DNA of 36,471 nt, from positions 1 to 36,471 of the IMG/VR virus record IMGVR_UViG_3300045912_000162. One strand, given 5' to 3'. The notes below the pieces were generated by a model. It worked only from the letters and a program-made list of their open reading frames with translations. It ran no database searches and was not told the origin of the DNA. Positions 8,442-17,700 of the stretch are shown here, piece by piece (within the stretch, counting starts at the first letter, position 1; the number at the start of each line of letters is the position of its first letter). Made by a program: the position numbers and the translations under genes. This DNA comes from a virus.

Positions 8442-10678
8442 CGTAGCGGCGCCGGCGGCGGCGGCGGCGGCTGAACCCCCCCGCCAATCCGTTTCAGATA
8501 GTCGGCCGGGCTTTCACCGGGCCGCCGCGGCTCAACACCGGGGGCGGTGGGCGCCGGGGGAATGGGCGCCGTTGCGATCGGCTCGTCGGGGGCGGTGGGC
8601 GCCGAGGGAATGGGCGCTGTTGCGATCGGCGTGCCGGAGGCTGGCGGCGGGGATGGCGGCGTTGCTGGCGGCGGCGGCGGAGAGGTGCTGGACGGTGCGG
8701 AGCGCGGCGGCGGCGGTGCCACGGTAAGAAAACGCGCTCGGTCCCGCACCGATTCCTGCATGGTCTTCTGATACGGCGCCAGACTTTCCGGCTTTCCGAA
8801 ATAGTCCGGGCTTGACGGGTTGAGAAGATCGGATGGATCTTTGCCGGCGCGCCGGTATTCCTCGATCTTTTCGTCGAGCGCCCATTCAAACGCCCAAAGC
8901 TGCTGTTTTCCTGGCCAGTCTATATTCCCCATAAGAGGGTTTGATCTATCGATCAGCGGGGCGATGGTGCTGATGAATTTGTTACGGCGCCGAGAGAATT
9001 GCTCGCCGCCGGGAGTGCGTATCTGGTCGAATTCCTTGCGCACGAAATCGAAATCGCCTTTTTGCAGCCTGCCTGCGGCCAGCGAATCATAGATCGGGTC
9101 GAGGCTGGTGATCTTGTTCGGATCGCCCTCTGGCAGCCTTATCCGCTGGATCAGCGCCAGCGCCTCGGCATGTGATGACTCGGCGCTGATCCGCCCGCCT
9201 TTTGCCCGCGACTCGATCAGCTGGATCATGCGCAGCCGCGCGACGGGATCCCTCTCGAAACGCGGATCTTTTGCGACTTGAGCTGCGGTGATTTTTGGCT
9301 CGTCTCCTCCGAACTGGTCGGCGATGATCTCGTCCTGCGCCTGCAAGGCCGCCAGCCTGGCGGCCTGCTCCCTGACGCGCGCGCGCTGCCGCTCGTCGGC
9401 TTCCAGCGCGTTGTACTGGATACGCGCCTGTTCCTTGGCGCGCGTCTTGGCGGTCGGCGACAGGTCGTCGCGCTGGTCGATCCTGGCGAAAATATCGGCC
9501 AGAGCGGGCGGGTCGCCCTGATCGGCATCCGAACCGCCGCCCTTCGGCATATATCTCAGATAGCCGCCGTTATTGAACATCGTCCACGGCCGGAAATCCG
9601 TGCCGCCCTTCGATATCTCGTAGGCCAGCTCCAGCGCCCGCTTCGGGTTGCCGAGCGCCTCGCGCGCCTTGGGGCCGTGCGCCGGCTCGTGGATCTGGGT
9701 CAGCCCGTAGGAGCCGCCTCGGCCACGGTCGCCGATTGCATATGGATTTCCGCCGCTCTCGGCCAATGCAATCGCGGCCATCTTGTCGGCCGCCTCGCCC
9801 TCGAAACCGACCTCGGTGGCGATCTTGCGGATCGCCGCGAAATCGAGCGCGCCACCTGCCGATGTCACGCCGCCGCGCACGCCGGACCTGGCGCCGCTCA
9901 ACGCTTCCGAGGCCGCCGCATCGCCCGTGGCGCGATCGATCTGCGAGCGCAGCCTGTCGAGCGTCCCGATATCGAGAAACTGGTCGTAGGCGCCTGCCTC
10001 GATCGCCTTCGCGGTATTGAACGGGTCGGTTTCCAGGCCGCGCGCCAGCGCCGCCCCCATCAGCGTGTTCGCAAAGCTCTTGCGCAGCTTCTCGCGCTGG
10101 GCCGGGTTCAGGTTGCCGGCGCGGGCCGCCTCGTCGATCATCGCAAAGCCGCTGGCGAGATTCTCCTCGGCCAGCGAGGGGTCGCGGTAGGCGAGTTTCG
10201 CCATGCCATCGAGGCCGGCGCTCAATCTCGCCACCGCGTCCTGCACTTCCATTCCGTGCTCGAACGTCGCGGCGCGCGCCATGACGCTCTGCCGCAGCAC
10301 AGCGAAACGGCGGCGGAGCAGCGAGGCGACCATCCCGTCCGGCGCACCCTCGATGCGCTGGTTCAGGTCGGCATCCATCTGCTCCCGCAGCCGCTGGGTC
10401 AGCCCCTTGTAGTTTCCACTCTGCCGCGCCTCGTCGATGCTGTTCTGCAGCGTGTCCTGCCACTGCGTCAGTGCCTCGGCCCAATGGTCGAGACCATATT
10501 GGTGCGCCCGGCGGACGGCGATCTGTTGCACGTCCTCGCCGATGCGGCTGATCGCGCCACCGAGCTGCGCCATTGCCCGACCAGGCGCGGCAAACGCTTC
10601 GAGCGGCGCATAGGTGCGATCCGGATTGATCTCCGGCGCCGGCGCCTGATAGGTCGGGATCTCGCGGGAGCGCGCCAT
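8438..10678 (-). CDS. Internal virion protein with lysozyme-like transglycosylase domain
   Basis: A 746-residue protein; ATG at 10678 overlaps the upstream stop as TGATG. A helical N-terminal region (1-275) is followed by a soluble-lytic-transglycosylase-like domain at about 280-375: ALAESGGNP with the likely catalytic Glu at 307, then SYGLTQIHEP. A second helical region follows, and from about residue 640 a proline-rich tail with repeats of IATAPIP. T7 gp16 likewise combines a transglycosylase with virion function to open a local hole in peptidoglycan during DNA entry. This is the only peptidoglycan hydrolase recognised in the window. The proline-rich tail coincides with strong GC skew and may be a flexible spacer. 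Confidence 0.85.
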   Translation of the reverse strand: MARSREIPTYQAPAPEINPDRTYAPLEAFAAPGRAMAQLGGAISRIGEDVQQIAVRRAHQYGLDHWAEALTQWQDTLQNSIDEARQSGNYKGLTQRLREQMDADLNQRIEGAPDGMVASLLRRRFAVLRQSVMARAATFEHGMEVQDAVARLSAGLDGMAKLAYRDPSLAEENLASGFAMIDEAARAGNLNPAQREKLRKSFANTLMGAALARGLETDPFNTAKAIEAGAYDQFLDIGTLDRLRSQIDRATGDAAASEALSGARSGVRGGVTSAGGALDFAAIRKIATEVGFEGEAADKMAAIALAESGGNPYAIGDRGRGGSYGLTQIHEPAHGPKAREALGNPKRALELAYEISKGGTDFRPWTMFNNGGYLRYMPKGGGSDADQGDPPALADIFARIDQRDDLSPTAKTRAKEQARIQYNALEADERQRARVREQAARLAALQAQDEIIADQFGGDEPKITAAQVAKDPRFERDPVARLRMIQLIESRAKGGRISAESSHAEALALIQRIRLPEGDPNKITSLDPIYDSLAAGRLQKGDFDFVRKEFDQIRTPGGEQFSRRRNKFISTIAPLIDRSNPLMGNIDWPGKQQLWAFEWALDEKIEEYRRAGKDPSDLLNPSSPDYFGKPESLAPYQKTMQESVRDRARFLTVAPPPPRSAPSSTSPPPPPATPPSPPPASGTPIATAPIPSAPTAPDEPIATAPIPPAPTAPGVEPRRPGESPADYLKRIGGGVQPPPPPPAPLR

Positions 10679-11166
10679 CAGAATATCTTCGACCAATCGA
10701 CGCGCGACAGCGCCGTCGTCGTGCCGCCGAGCCCGCCGAGCAATGACGCGCCGGCGCTGTAATTCGCGGCGGTCTGCGCCGCCTGCCCGGTCAGCCCGGC
10801 GATCTGCGCCCGGTTCATTGCCTCGGTCGCCGACAGTTCGCCTTCGTAGAACATGACCAGCTCCGCGAGCTTCAACTGTTCGCTGGTGTCGGCGTAGACA
10901 TCCTCGGGGCTGCCGCTGCCGACATCGACCCCGGCCGCCGCGTAGCCGGCCCGCTGCGCCGCGCGCAGCCGGTAGGCGGCGTAGCGCAGCCGATCGACAC
11001 CGGTCGCGGTCGATTGCAGCGCCTGCGTCGCGTTGCCGACGCCGATCTCGCGGTTGAACTCGGATGCGTCTGCCGCCGCCCGGCCGCTTTGCAGCGCGCC
11101 CCTGGCGCCGACAACGCCGCCGATCAGACTGGCGCCCGCGCCAAGGATGGACAGCGGGCTGCTCAT
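10678..11166 (-). CDS. Small internal virion protein (T7 gp14-like position)
   Basis: A 162-residue protein starting MSSPLSILGAGASLIGGVVG; the ATG at 11166 overlaps the preceding stop as ATGA. A hydrophobic glycine/alanine-rich N-terminus (3-22) is followed by alanine-rich helices (AAYRLRAAQRAGYAAAGVDV) and a hydrophobic C-terminal stretch. Length, composition and place between the GNAT-like protein and the transglycosylase match the small ejection protein of T7-like phages, which helps form the DNA-ejection conduit in the envelope. Sequence similarity to gp14 itself is weak, so the call rests on order and topology. Confidence 0.7.
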   Translation of the reverse strand: MSSPLSILGAGASLIGGVVGARGALQSGRAAADASEFNREIGVGNATQALQSTATGVDRLRYAAYRLRAAQRAGYAAAGVDVGSGSPEDVYADTSEQLKLAELVMFYEGELSATEAMNRAQIAGLTGQAAQTAANYSAGASLLGGLGGTTTALSRVDWSKIF

Positions 11167-11756
11167 CGCACCCTCGCATACAGCCAATAGTCGGCGCCAT
11201 CCTCGCCGAACCGACGCATCAGACCCTCACGTTGGAAGCCCAGACACTCGGCCCAGCGGCGGCCGGCGACAAATTCGTAACGCACCGTCGCCTCGATGCG
11301 GCGGAACGGCAGGATCGGGAACCATGATCGCGCCCAGCGCGCCGCCGCCAGCCAGTGCCGCCACTCGGCTCCGTCATGGGTCAGCCACGCGAGGCCGCGA
11401 CCCCGCCACACCGGCGCGACACCGCCGGCCATCACGACGCGCACGCCTTCGCGCATCGCCCATGACATGCCGGGATCGGCGCTCAGCGCCTCCGCGTAGC
11501 CCGGATCGCAAAACGGTGGCGGCGGCAGACGGCGCAGCAAGTCCGGGGTCAGCGGCACGATCGTGACCGGCGGCCGCGCGAAATACCCGGTCGCCGGGAT
11601 CGGCTCTCCCGCCAGATGCCGTGCCCGCAACGCGGCGATCGCGTCATTGAAGCTGCCGGCGCTGTCGGCAACGGGATCAAAGGCTCGAAGGGTCAAAGGA
11701 TCACAAGGGATCACATTGGCATTCTGATCCTTGATATGATCCTTGATCGGCGTCAC
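11163..11756 (-). CDS. GNAT-fold acetyltransferase-like phage protein (T7 gp13 position)
   Basis: A 197-residue protein. The GTG at 11756 overlaps the tail tubular B stop as GTGA. The C-terminal half has the GNAT feel: a strand (VRVVMAGGVAPVW), a helix (AEWRHWLAAARWARSW), RRIEATVRYEFVAGRRWAECLGFQREG and a closing strand. ECLGFQREG is the usual GNAT end motif. T7 gp13 and its relatives at this locus belong to a GNAT-like family. A full acetyl-CoA-binding loop (R/QxxGxG/A) is not clear, so it may be structural or an assembly factor rather than an enzyme. Confidence 0.7.
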   Translation of the reverse strand: MTPIKDHIKDQNANVIPCDPLTLRAFDPVADSAGSFNDAIAALRARHLAGEPIPATGYFARPPVTIVPLTPDLLRRLPPPPFCDPGYAEALSADPGMSWAMREGVRVVMAGGVAPVWRGRGLAWLTHDGAEWRHWLAAARWARSWFPILPFRRIEATVRYEFVAGRRWAECLGFQREGLMRRFGEDGADYWLYARVR

Positions 11757-14332
11757 GGCGCGCTCCGCTCGAAGGTGCGGCCCTTGGCGACGATTGCGAG
11801 CACGGTCAATGGCAGCGGGTCGGCCTGGCGGATATAGACCTTGTGCTCGGCATTGTGGCCGCCGGGAAAGGTCAATCGCACGTCGCCGGTGAACAGCGGC
11901 GGCGGCGCGCCCAGCGGGTCATCGGTCGAGCGCGGACGCAGAATGTCGGTGATCTCGCGCTGCGGCCCGTATTCGCCGCCGAGCGTCTCGAACAGCCGCA
12001 GATACAGATGGTCGAGCCTCGCGGTGCGCCCCTGGCTCGTACCGTCGCCGGCAGGGATTTCCAGCGGCAAGGTCTCAAGCTCGCTGTCATATGGCAGACC
12101 GACCGTGACGTAGCTGGCGGGATACGGCAACGTGATCTGACCGCCGGTGACGATCTGCCTCGGGTACACGGCGCCGTCGCCGAGGATCGCGACTTCCTCG
12201 CCCTCGAGAATGTCCAGGCCGGTGAACACGGTGGCCGGCTGCGTGTAGGACCATGCGCCCGGCGCGGCTGGCGCGAGGCTTGAGGGACTGCGGTAGCACA
12301 GCGCCGTGATACTGGTCGCGCTGTCGTAGCCAACGGTGCGGAACAGCCCGCCATTGACGCGCAGATACGTGCCGACAGTCGCATCGGAAGGCGATGCCAC
12401 CCCGCCGCCGAAGGCCACGCCCACGGCATCCCCTGGCTCTGGGATTGCGGTTGTGGACAGCGAGCACGTCGTCGCCGGACGGGTCAGCGCGCTTGATATC
12501 GCGCAATCCATGAACACCGCATCCTCGAGCGCAAGGTCGCGGAACGGCCGCGACACTCGTTCGATCGTGCGCACCGTGGCGCCATTGATGCGGCGCTTGA
12601 CGGCCAGCCATAGCTGGTCGTGGCTGCGGTCGGGTGCCGGGATCACCGCGTGGCTCTCGACGATCGGCGCCGCGCCGTACCAGCTCCCGCCGAGCGTGTG
12701 CCCGTGCCAGCCGCTGATCTCCTGTTCGCGCAGATAGGTCATCCCGGCGAGCGAGCCGTCCTCCATCCGGCTCCACACGATCGAATAGGGCTGCTGCGCG
12801 TAATCGATCTGCGCGATGCCGGGCAGCGTCAGGTGCTCCGACAGGATTTCAGCGGGCGCCGCGATATAGCCTCCGGATTGGAACAGATATGTCCATTCGT
12901 ATAGCCGCCGGCCGTCCTTGCCGACGAACAGCACCGCCTTGCCGATGCGCAGTGCCTTCACCGCCGGCTTCGCGCCGTAGCGCGTCTCCGGATACGCCTG
13001 CGGCGTCGTCGGCGTCACGGCGCCGCCATCGCTCGATGACAGCACATGCTCGGCGCCGGCGGTGCCGATGCCAAGCTGCGGGATCTGCGCCGCGCCGGCC
13101 GGCGACAGCCACGCGACGGTGTTTACCTCGGTGTCGTCGAGCGTGAACGTGATCGCATTGCCATCGGTCACCTGCCCGTTTGGCAGGGTCGGCGAAAAAC
13201 TCGAATAGTCGCCGATCTCACTGCCCCAGGCGGTCCCGTCGGCGCCGCCAAAATACAGACGTTGTTGAAAAAAGGCCGCCGCGGTCGGGTATTGAGTGCC
13301 CGGAGACCATGATCCCAGCCGCCACGTGTCGATCGGGTCGGTCGACAGAAACGATTCCTGCATATTCACGTCGACCGACGTGGGACCATTGATCGCAGTG
13401 ATGATCCCCCACGTCCAGCGCGCCGGCCCGTCCTGAGTAAAGACGGCAGCAACCTCGAGACCAATGCCGTTGCCGGTGGTTTCTGCCTGCGCCGCTGGGC
13501 TCGAGGGCGGGCCGTAGTAGCTCCCCCCATCGATGATCGCGACCGCCGACACGGCGCCGCCGGTGTGCTCTGTGATCGCCACCTTGGCCGGCCTGGCTGT
13601 GATCCCGTCCGGTTCGGTGACAGGCGTCCCGCCGGACAGCGTCACCTGCTCGCTGAGCTGGTAGCCGCTCCCCGCCGTCACGACTCCCGGCACCGAGGAT
13701 AGCCGCCATGTGCGTTGCCGCAGCCGGATATGCCGGCCCCAATCATTGACGCCGAATCCGGCCCCGCCATTGATTCCGTCGGTGCTGCTGAAGGTCAGCG
13801 TCGTGATGGCCGACGGCGCAGACGGGGTCGCAGTCGCTCGCGGAGATTTCGGGACTGGCAGATAAGGCCCATCCTCGTATGCGAAGGGCACGAGCTGCCA
13901 ATTCGTGTTCGTGATCCGGCGCAGCTCGTGCTGCACGAGGCTCGGGTGCATGATGTAGAGAACATCGCCCGATTGCGCAAAGCTCAGCGTCTCCAGATGA
14001 GACAGGCCCCACGGCGTCGCAATCTCGTAGGGGACCGGCCCGTTGAGGATCTGTCCCTCGTTCGTATAAAATCGTGCATATAGCTGGCCAAGCTCGATGA
14101 TGAACGCCTGGTTGTCGCCAAACAGAAAGCGGACCAGCCGGCACGGCCTGTCCTGGTATTTCGGCTGCGCAACGAGCACCGTCCCGGTGCGCCGCGTCGC
14201 GCCGCCCTGCGGCAGCACGATCATGTTGCGCAGCCGGGCGCAGCCGTTCTGATAGCGCGCAATATCCACCCGGCCATGCAACAGCGGCGAGACTTCGCCG
14301 GCCGTGAAATTGGTCTGAATGGTCGTCGACAT
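11753..14332 (-). CDS. Tail tubular protein B (T7 gp12-like)
   Basis: An 859-residue tail nozzle protein. The N-terminus (QTNFTAGEVSPLLHGRVDIARYQNGCARLRNM, then GGATRRTGT) is a hallmark of the family. Further landmarks are AAFFQQRLYFGGADG at about residue 350 and PETRYGAKPAVKALRIGKAVLFVG. It forms the distal tail nozzle below the gatekeeper ring. The ATG overlaps the tail tubular A stop as TGATG. Length is close to the usual 800-900 residues. Confidence 0.93.
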   Translation of the reverse strand: MSTTIQTNFTAGEVSPLLHGRVDIARYQNGCARLRNMIVLPQGGATRRTGTVLVAQPKYQDRPCRLVRFLFGDNQAFIIELGQLYARFYTNEGQILNGPVPYEIATPWGLSHLETLSFAQSGDVLYIMHPSLVQHELRRITNTNWQLVPFAYEDGPYLPVPKSPRATATPSAPSAITTLTFSSTDGINGGAGFGVNDWGRHIRLRQRTWRLSSVPGVVTAGSGYQLSEQVTLSGGTPVTEPDGITARPAKVAITEHTGGAVSAVAIIDGGSYYGPPSSPAAQAETTGNGIGLEVAAVFTQDGPARWTWGIITAINGPTSVDVNMQESFLSTDPIDTWRLGSWSPGTQYPTAAAFFQQRLYFGGADGTAWGSEIGDYSSFSPTLPNGQVTDGNAITFTLDDTEVNTVAWLSPAGAAQIPQLGIGTAGAEHVLSSSDGGAVTPTTPQAYPETRYGAKPAVKALRIGKAVLFVGKDGRRLYEWTYLFQSGGYIAAPAEILSEHLTLPGIAQIDYAQQPYSIVWSRMEDGSLAGMTYLREQEISGWHGHTLGGSWYGAAPIVESHAVIPAPDRSHDQLWLAVKRRINGATVRTIERVSRPFRDLALEDAVFMDCAISSALTRPATTCSLSTTAIPEPGDAVGVAFGGGVASPSDATVGTYLRVNGGLFRTVGYDSATSITALCYRSPSSLAPAAPGAWSYTQPATVFTGLDILEGEEVAILGDGAVYPRQIVTGGQITLPYPASYVTVGLPYDSELETLPLEIPAGDGTSQGRTARLDHLYLRLFETLGGEYGPQREITDILRPRSTDDPLGAPPPLFTGDVRLTFPGGHNAEHKVYIRQADPLPLTVLAIVAKGRTFERSAP

Positions 14333-14904
14333 CAGCGGAACCTCGCCCGCAGCCAGACATCGCTATCCCATTCGACGACCGAGTGCTGCTGCGCCGATGT
14401 GTTCGCCGCGAGCCGGACGCGCTGTTCGTACAGCGCAAGGCAGCGCTGGGTGGCGCTTTCGTTCTGGGTCAGCGACGGGCCGATATGACCGGCCAGCGCG
14501 AGGCTGATCGCCTCGGCGAGCTGCGCGTCGATCTGCGTCACGTCGTCGAGCCGGCGGGTGTACCGGATGCGCAGCGGCGCACTCTCGTTGGTCAGGAGCT
14601 TGCCACCCTCGGTTTCCCATTCCGCATATTGGTTTTCGTAGATGTCCCGCAGACGCAGGAAATCCGCCGGCAGCGTATAGCTGAACTGCCACTGGAAAGC
14701 GGGCGCGACCGAGTCGGCGGCGAGCGTCGCCCGCGCGCCGGCACAAGCCCATGGCACGCGCGCCGTGACGGCGTCGCGCACCATCGGAAAGGCGGCCTTG
14801 CAGAGCCTGGCCGCCTTGTTGCGGTTGTCGTCGAGACTGGTCACGACATCCTCGCCCAGCGCAATCAAGGCTAGGTTGCAGATCGCCAGCTCGGACAGCG
14901 CCAT
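14332..14904 (-). CDS. Tail tubular protein A (T7 gp11-like)
   Basis: A 190-residue gatekeeper/adaptor protein that joins portal and nozzle. Diagnostic residues are ICNLALIALGEDVVTSLDDN at 8-27, then AARLCKAAFPMVRDAVTARVPW and QFSYTLPADFLRLRDIYE. Size matches the family (about 190-200). It lies immediately upstream of tail tubular B with overlapping stop and start, which implies coupled translation. Confidence 0.94.
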   Translation of the reverse strand: MALSELAICNLALIALGEDVVTSLDDNRNKAARLCKAAFPMVRDAVTARVPWACAGARATLAADSVAPAFQWQFSYTLPADFLRLRDIYENQYAEWETEGGKLLTNESAPLRIRYTRRLDDVTQIDAQLAEAISLALAGHIGPSLTQNESATQRCLALYEQRVRLAANTSAQQHSVVEWDSDVWLRARFR

Positions 14905-14918
14905 CCCCGCCGCTCCCG

Positions 14919-15398
14919 CTACGCGACGGTGTACCAGGTCTCGACGATATAGCGGCCCGATGCTGGCAGCGACGCCGCGCCGATCGTGATGACCATATCG
15001 ACGTAGTTCCGGACCTGATCATTGATGTCGTAGAGCGTGTCGGCCGATAAATCGCGGCCGATCGCCGATGCCAGCCCGGTCATGGTTGGCGTGTTGGTGG
15101 CGGTGAACGTCGCCGCGGACTTGAATTTCGCGGACTCGCCGGCATGCACCGTCCCGAACGCCACCGTGCTCGAACCCAGCGAGGTATCGGTGGTGTGCCG
15201 GAATCCGAGCAGGATCGCGTCCCTCCAGATCCGCGCGAAGTGGATCTGGTCGGCCGTGGTCTGCCCCGCCAACGTGATCGTCGCCACCTGCACGCGCAGC
15301 TTGCCATTTATCAGTCCGGCCTTCGGCAGGACCATCGGAACGCCGCCGGCATCATTGTTGACCAGCGCCTGCATTTCCGGCGAATAGAGGATTGCCAT
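14919..15398 (-). CDS. Virion protein next to coat protein, possible head decoration protein
   Basis: A 159-residue beta-rich protein (GKLRVQVATITLAGQTTADQI, SGRYIVETWYTVA). It sits directly downstream of the coat gene with a 22-bp gap, in the place where decoration or head-completion proteins usually lie. Composition (many Ala, Thr, Gly; no cysteine) fits a secreted-like structural protein. I do not recognise a named family; function inferred from position. Confidence 0.6.
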   Translation of the reverse strand: MAILYSPEMQALVNNDAGGVPMVLPKAGLINGKLRVQVATITLAGQTTADQIHFARIWRDAILLGFRHTTDTSLGSSTVAFGTVHAGESAKFKSAATFTATNTPTMTGLASAIGRDLSADTLYDINDQVRNYVDMVITIGAASLPASGRYIVETWYTVA

Positions 15399-15420
15399 TT
15401 TCGTCTACCCTTTCAGCCGC

Positions 15421-16305
15421 TTAGGCTTCCTGACAGATGATCTCGATGACCTTGGCCTCCTCGAGGCGGGTGGCGCCCACGTCATGGCTGGCCCAGACCT
15501 GCATCGCGTAGTTCTTGTCCGGGCGCGGCTCGATCTCGACTCGCAGCTCCTGCGCGACACCGAGTCCGAGACCAGACCTGGCCCAGGCAATCACCCGGCG
15601 ATGGCCGCTGGAATTGGTCTGGATGAGATTCGTCACCTTGAAGGTGAAGCCCATGAACGAATTTATCTCGCCGTTGACCAGCGCCTTGACGGTGTTGTAG
15701 TCGGCGCTCGTGACCGTCGTGGAGCTCAGCAGATCGCCGATCTGCCGGGCGGTGCAGGCGATGAAGAGTTCCTCGTTCGGATCGACATCGCCGAGGCCGA
15801 GCCGCACTTTTGCATCGATCAGCTTGCCGATGTTAAGCCCGGTCGTCGCGCTGCCGTAGTTCGTCGAGTTGTGCGCGATCTGATTGCTGGACGGGAAGGG
15901 CACCGTCGTCGTGCCATCCTGGCCGGTATATGAGGTCGCGAACGCCGCGGCGATGATCTTGCGGTCGATCAGGCGGCCGAACGCCATCGCCGCCTGCCTT
16001 GCGTACGGGCTGGTCAGCTCATTGATCGTGCGGACCCTGTCTTCATTGTCGATGAGATCGGCCCACGCCGCCGGGGTCGGCGTGAGGCGGCGGCGGCGGT
16101 GCGGAGTCGAGATCAGCGGCGTGTCGTCATGACGCGACACCAATGGCTGCGCCTCGACCGGGCCGAGCTGGTCGATATAGGCACGGTCGCCGGTGATCTG
16201 CTCTTCCATGACACAGGATCGCAGCACAGACCCCATCTGCTGCGACAGAAACATCACGTTGCGGCCAAACTGCTGCACGTGATGGGTTGGAACCTGATAG
16301 GACAT
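15421..16305 (-). CDS. Major capsid protein
   Basis: A 294-residue coat protein. It lies downstream of the scaffold gene and upstream of the tail tube genes, as in T7-like phages. The sequence (NVMFLSQQMGSVLRSC, QIGDLLSSTTVTSADYNTVKALVNGE, FMGFTFKVTNL, the end segment VWASHDVGATRLEEAKVIEI) is of the phage-capsid type seen in alphaproteobacterial podoviruses. It most likely adopts the HK97 fold (inference). It has its own leader: a 176-bp gap with direct repeats separates it from the scaffold gene, one of the longer gaps in this otherwise tightly packed late block, which suggests separate control of coat expression. Confidence 0.85.
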   Translation of the reverse strand: MSYQVPTHHVQQFGRNVMFLSQQMGSVLRSCVMEEQITGDRAYIDQLGPVEAQPLVSRHDDTPLISTPHRRRRLTPTPAAWADLIDNEDRVRTINELTSPYARQAAMAFGRLIDRKIIAAAFATSYTGQDGTTTVPFPSSNQIAHNSTNYGSATTGLNIGKLIDAKVRLGLGDVDPNEELFIACTARQIGDLLSSTTVTSADYNTVKALVNGEINSFMGFTFKVTNLIQTNSSGHRRVIAWARSGLGLGVAQELRVEIEPRPDKNYAMQVWASHDVGATRLEEAKVIEIICQEA

Positions 16306-16481
16306 TGAGGTATCCGCTCAAATCATGGTTGGACTGAGCGGCTGAGTTCCCCGGCTCCACGCCTCTCGGGACGTCATGCCGGACCCGCGCCTCGCGTTTT
16401 ACGGCCGCTGCGCCGCCCGTCTCAGCCGGACCCGTGGGGCTATGCCCCTGAGTTCCCCGGCCCGAGCGCGGGTGTCTCCAG
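16306..16481. other. Coat-gene leader with paired direct repeats
   Basis: A gene-free stretch between scaffold and coat genes. It holds two direct-repeat pairs: CTGAGTTCCCCGGC at 16342-16355 and 16448-16461, and GCCGGACCCG at 16378-16387 and 16425-16434. There is also a small GGGGC-TAT-GCCCC hairpin at about 16436. This could be a promoter or RNA-processing site for abundant coat synthesis; no clear promoter hexamers were identified. Confidence 0.4.
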
Positions 16482-17417
16482 TCAGGCCGCCCGGCTCTGC
16501 TCCGGGTAGGCCATCCTGAACAGTCTCTCCAATTCGGCGTTGGCCGCCTTCCGAATTTCCGGATCACGGCTCGCCAGCCGCTTGGTGAATTCCGGATCGG
16601 CGTAGCGGGCGTTGATCTCCTGCTGCGCCTCGGTCGGTGACAGCGTCGCCTGCCCCGTGGGCGCGCCGCGGCCGATCATACCGTGCTCCTGCAACACCTT
16701 GCCGACTTCGGCGAAGATGCGCGCAAGATCGGGGTCGCTGCCGTAGCGCTCGGCGATCTCGGCCGCTTTCGGCCCGCCGTAATGCGCCAGCGCGTCCTTG
16801 GCGATCCGCAGCTTCTCGTCAAACGCGGCGCCCCATTCCTGCCGGAGCGCGCCGATCGCCGCCTCGTGCGCCTGCGCGCTCTGCTGGGTCGCCGCCGCGA
16901 TCGTGCTTCCTGCATGCTGGTTCCACGCATCGAACAGCGCCGCCGCCTGGCCCTGGCTCAATCCGAGCTTGTGCGCAGTGGCGCGAAACCAGTCCATCGT
17001 CGCGTCATCGACCGTCACGCCCTCGGGCAGGCCCTCGGTCTGGAAGACGTATTTGTCCGGCGCCTCGGGGCGGCCGAGCCGGTCGTACACCTTGCCCATA
17101 GCCTCGGCATCGCTCGGATCGGCCGGCAGCGCCAGCACCCGGTCCCTCGGGATGCCGATAAGCGCCGCCTGCCCTTTGTAGCCGCGCGCCAGCCCTTCGA
17201 GGTCCTTGATGTCGCGGAACACCGGGTCGGTGCGGATGTCCTCGGGCAGCATGTCCGCGAAGGCGACCGGAGCCGGCGACGGCGAGGCCGGAAGAACGCC
17301 GCCGCCGGCCCCGTCCGCTGCGCCGGCAACCTCCCCAGTCGCGCCGGCGCCGCCTGCACCACCGTCGGACGGTGCGCGGACGATCCTGTCATCACTCGGC
17401 CAGATGCCGATCTTCAT
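16482..17417 (-). CDS. Capsid scaffolding protein
   Basis: A 311-residue acidic, helix-rich protein. The first 50 residues are low-complexity Gly/Ala/Pro. Then follow DMLPEDIRTDPVFRDIKDLEGLARGYK and LALPADPSDAEAMGKVYDRLGRPEAPDKY, motifs typical of T7-type capsid assembly proteins of environmental podoviruses. The C-terminus is charged and helical (FTKRLASRDPEIRKAANAEL). It guides coat assembly and leaves the prohead. AAGGAA precedes the ATG at 17417. Its start lies inside the end of the Bbp19-like gene. Confidence 0.85.
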   Translation of the reverse strand: MKIGIWPSDDRIVRAPSDGGAGGAGATGEVAGAADGAGGGVLPASPSPAPVAFADMLPEDIRTDPVFRDIKDLEGLARGYKGQAALIGIPRDRVLALPADPSDAEAMGKVYDRLGRPEAPDKYVFQTEGLPEGVTVDDATMDWFRATAHKLGLSQGQAAALFDAWNQHAGSTIAAATQQSAQAHEAAIGALRQEWGAAFDEKLRIAKDALAHYGGPKAAEIAERYGSDPDLARIFAEVGKVLQEHGMIGRGAPTGQATLSPTEAQQEINARYADPEFTKRLASRDPEIRKAANAELERLFRMAYPEQSRAA

Positions 17418-17700
17418 CAGTGATTTCCTTTGTCATGCGCGCAAAGTCGCGCTCGTCGAGATTGAGTTCCCGAAGAATTTCAAGGGCGAGGCTGCGCCTC
17501 CCCTCATTCCATTCGGTCATTCCGGGCCGCAGATCGAACGATGTCCGCAGCGCACCGGCGCGCCGCAGCAGATCGCGCAGAACCAGCTTGCCGTCGTCGC
17601 CCGCGAAGACGCGCTGATACGCCCGCCCGAGCGCCGCCCGCCGGACCCGGCCGCGCAGCCGGGTGATGACCCCGTCGATCGTCGTACCGAGCGGGATCAT
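17392..17700 (-). CDS. Bbp19-like phage protein
   Basis: A 102-residue protein starting MIPLGTTIDGVITRL, with the family core AYQRVFAGDDGKLVLRDLL (about 26-44), SFDLRPGMTEWNEGRRSLAL (about 53-72) and EILRELNLDE. The small Bbp19-like family is found between portal and scaffold genes in many podoviruses; function is unknown, presumably head assembly. The ATG overlaps the portal stop as ATGA. The gene overlaps the scaffold start by 26 bp. Confidence 0.8.
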   Translation of the reverse strand: MIPLGTTIDGVITRLRGRVRRAALGRAYQRVFAGDDGKLVLRDLLRRAGALRTSFDLRPGMTEWNEGRRSLALEILRELNLDERDFARMTKEITDEDRHLAE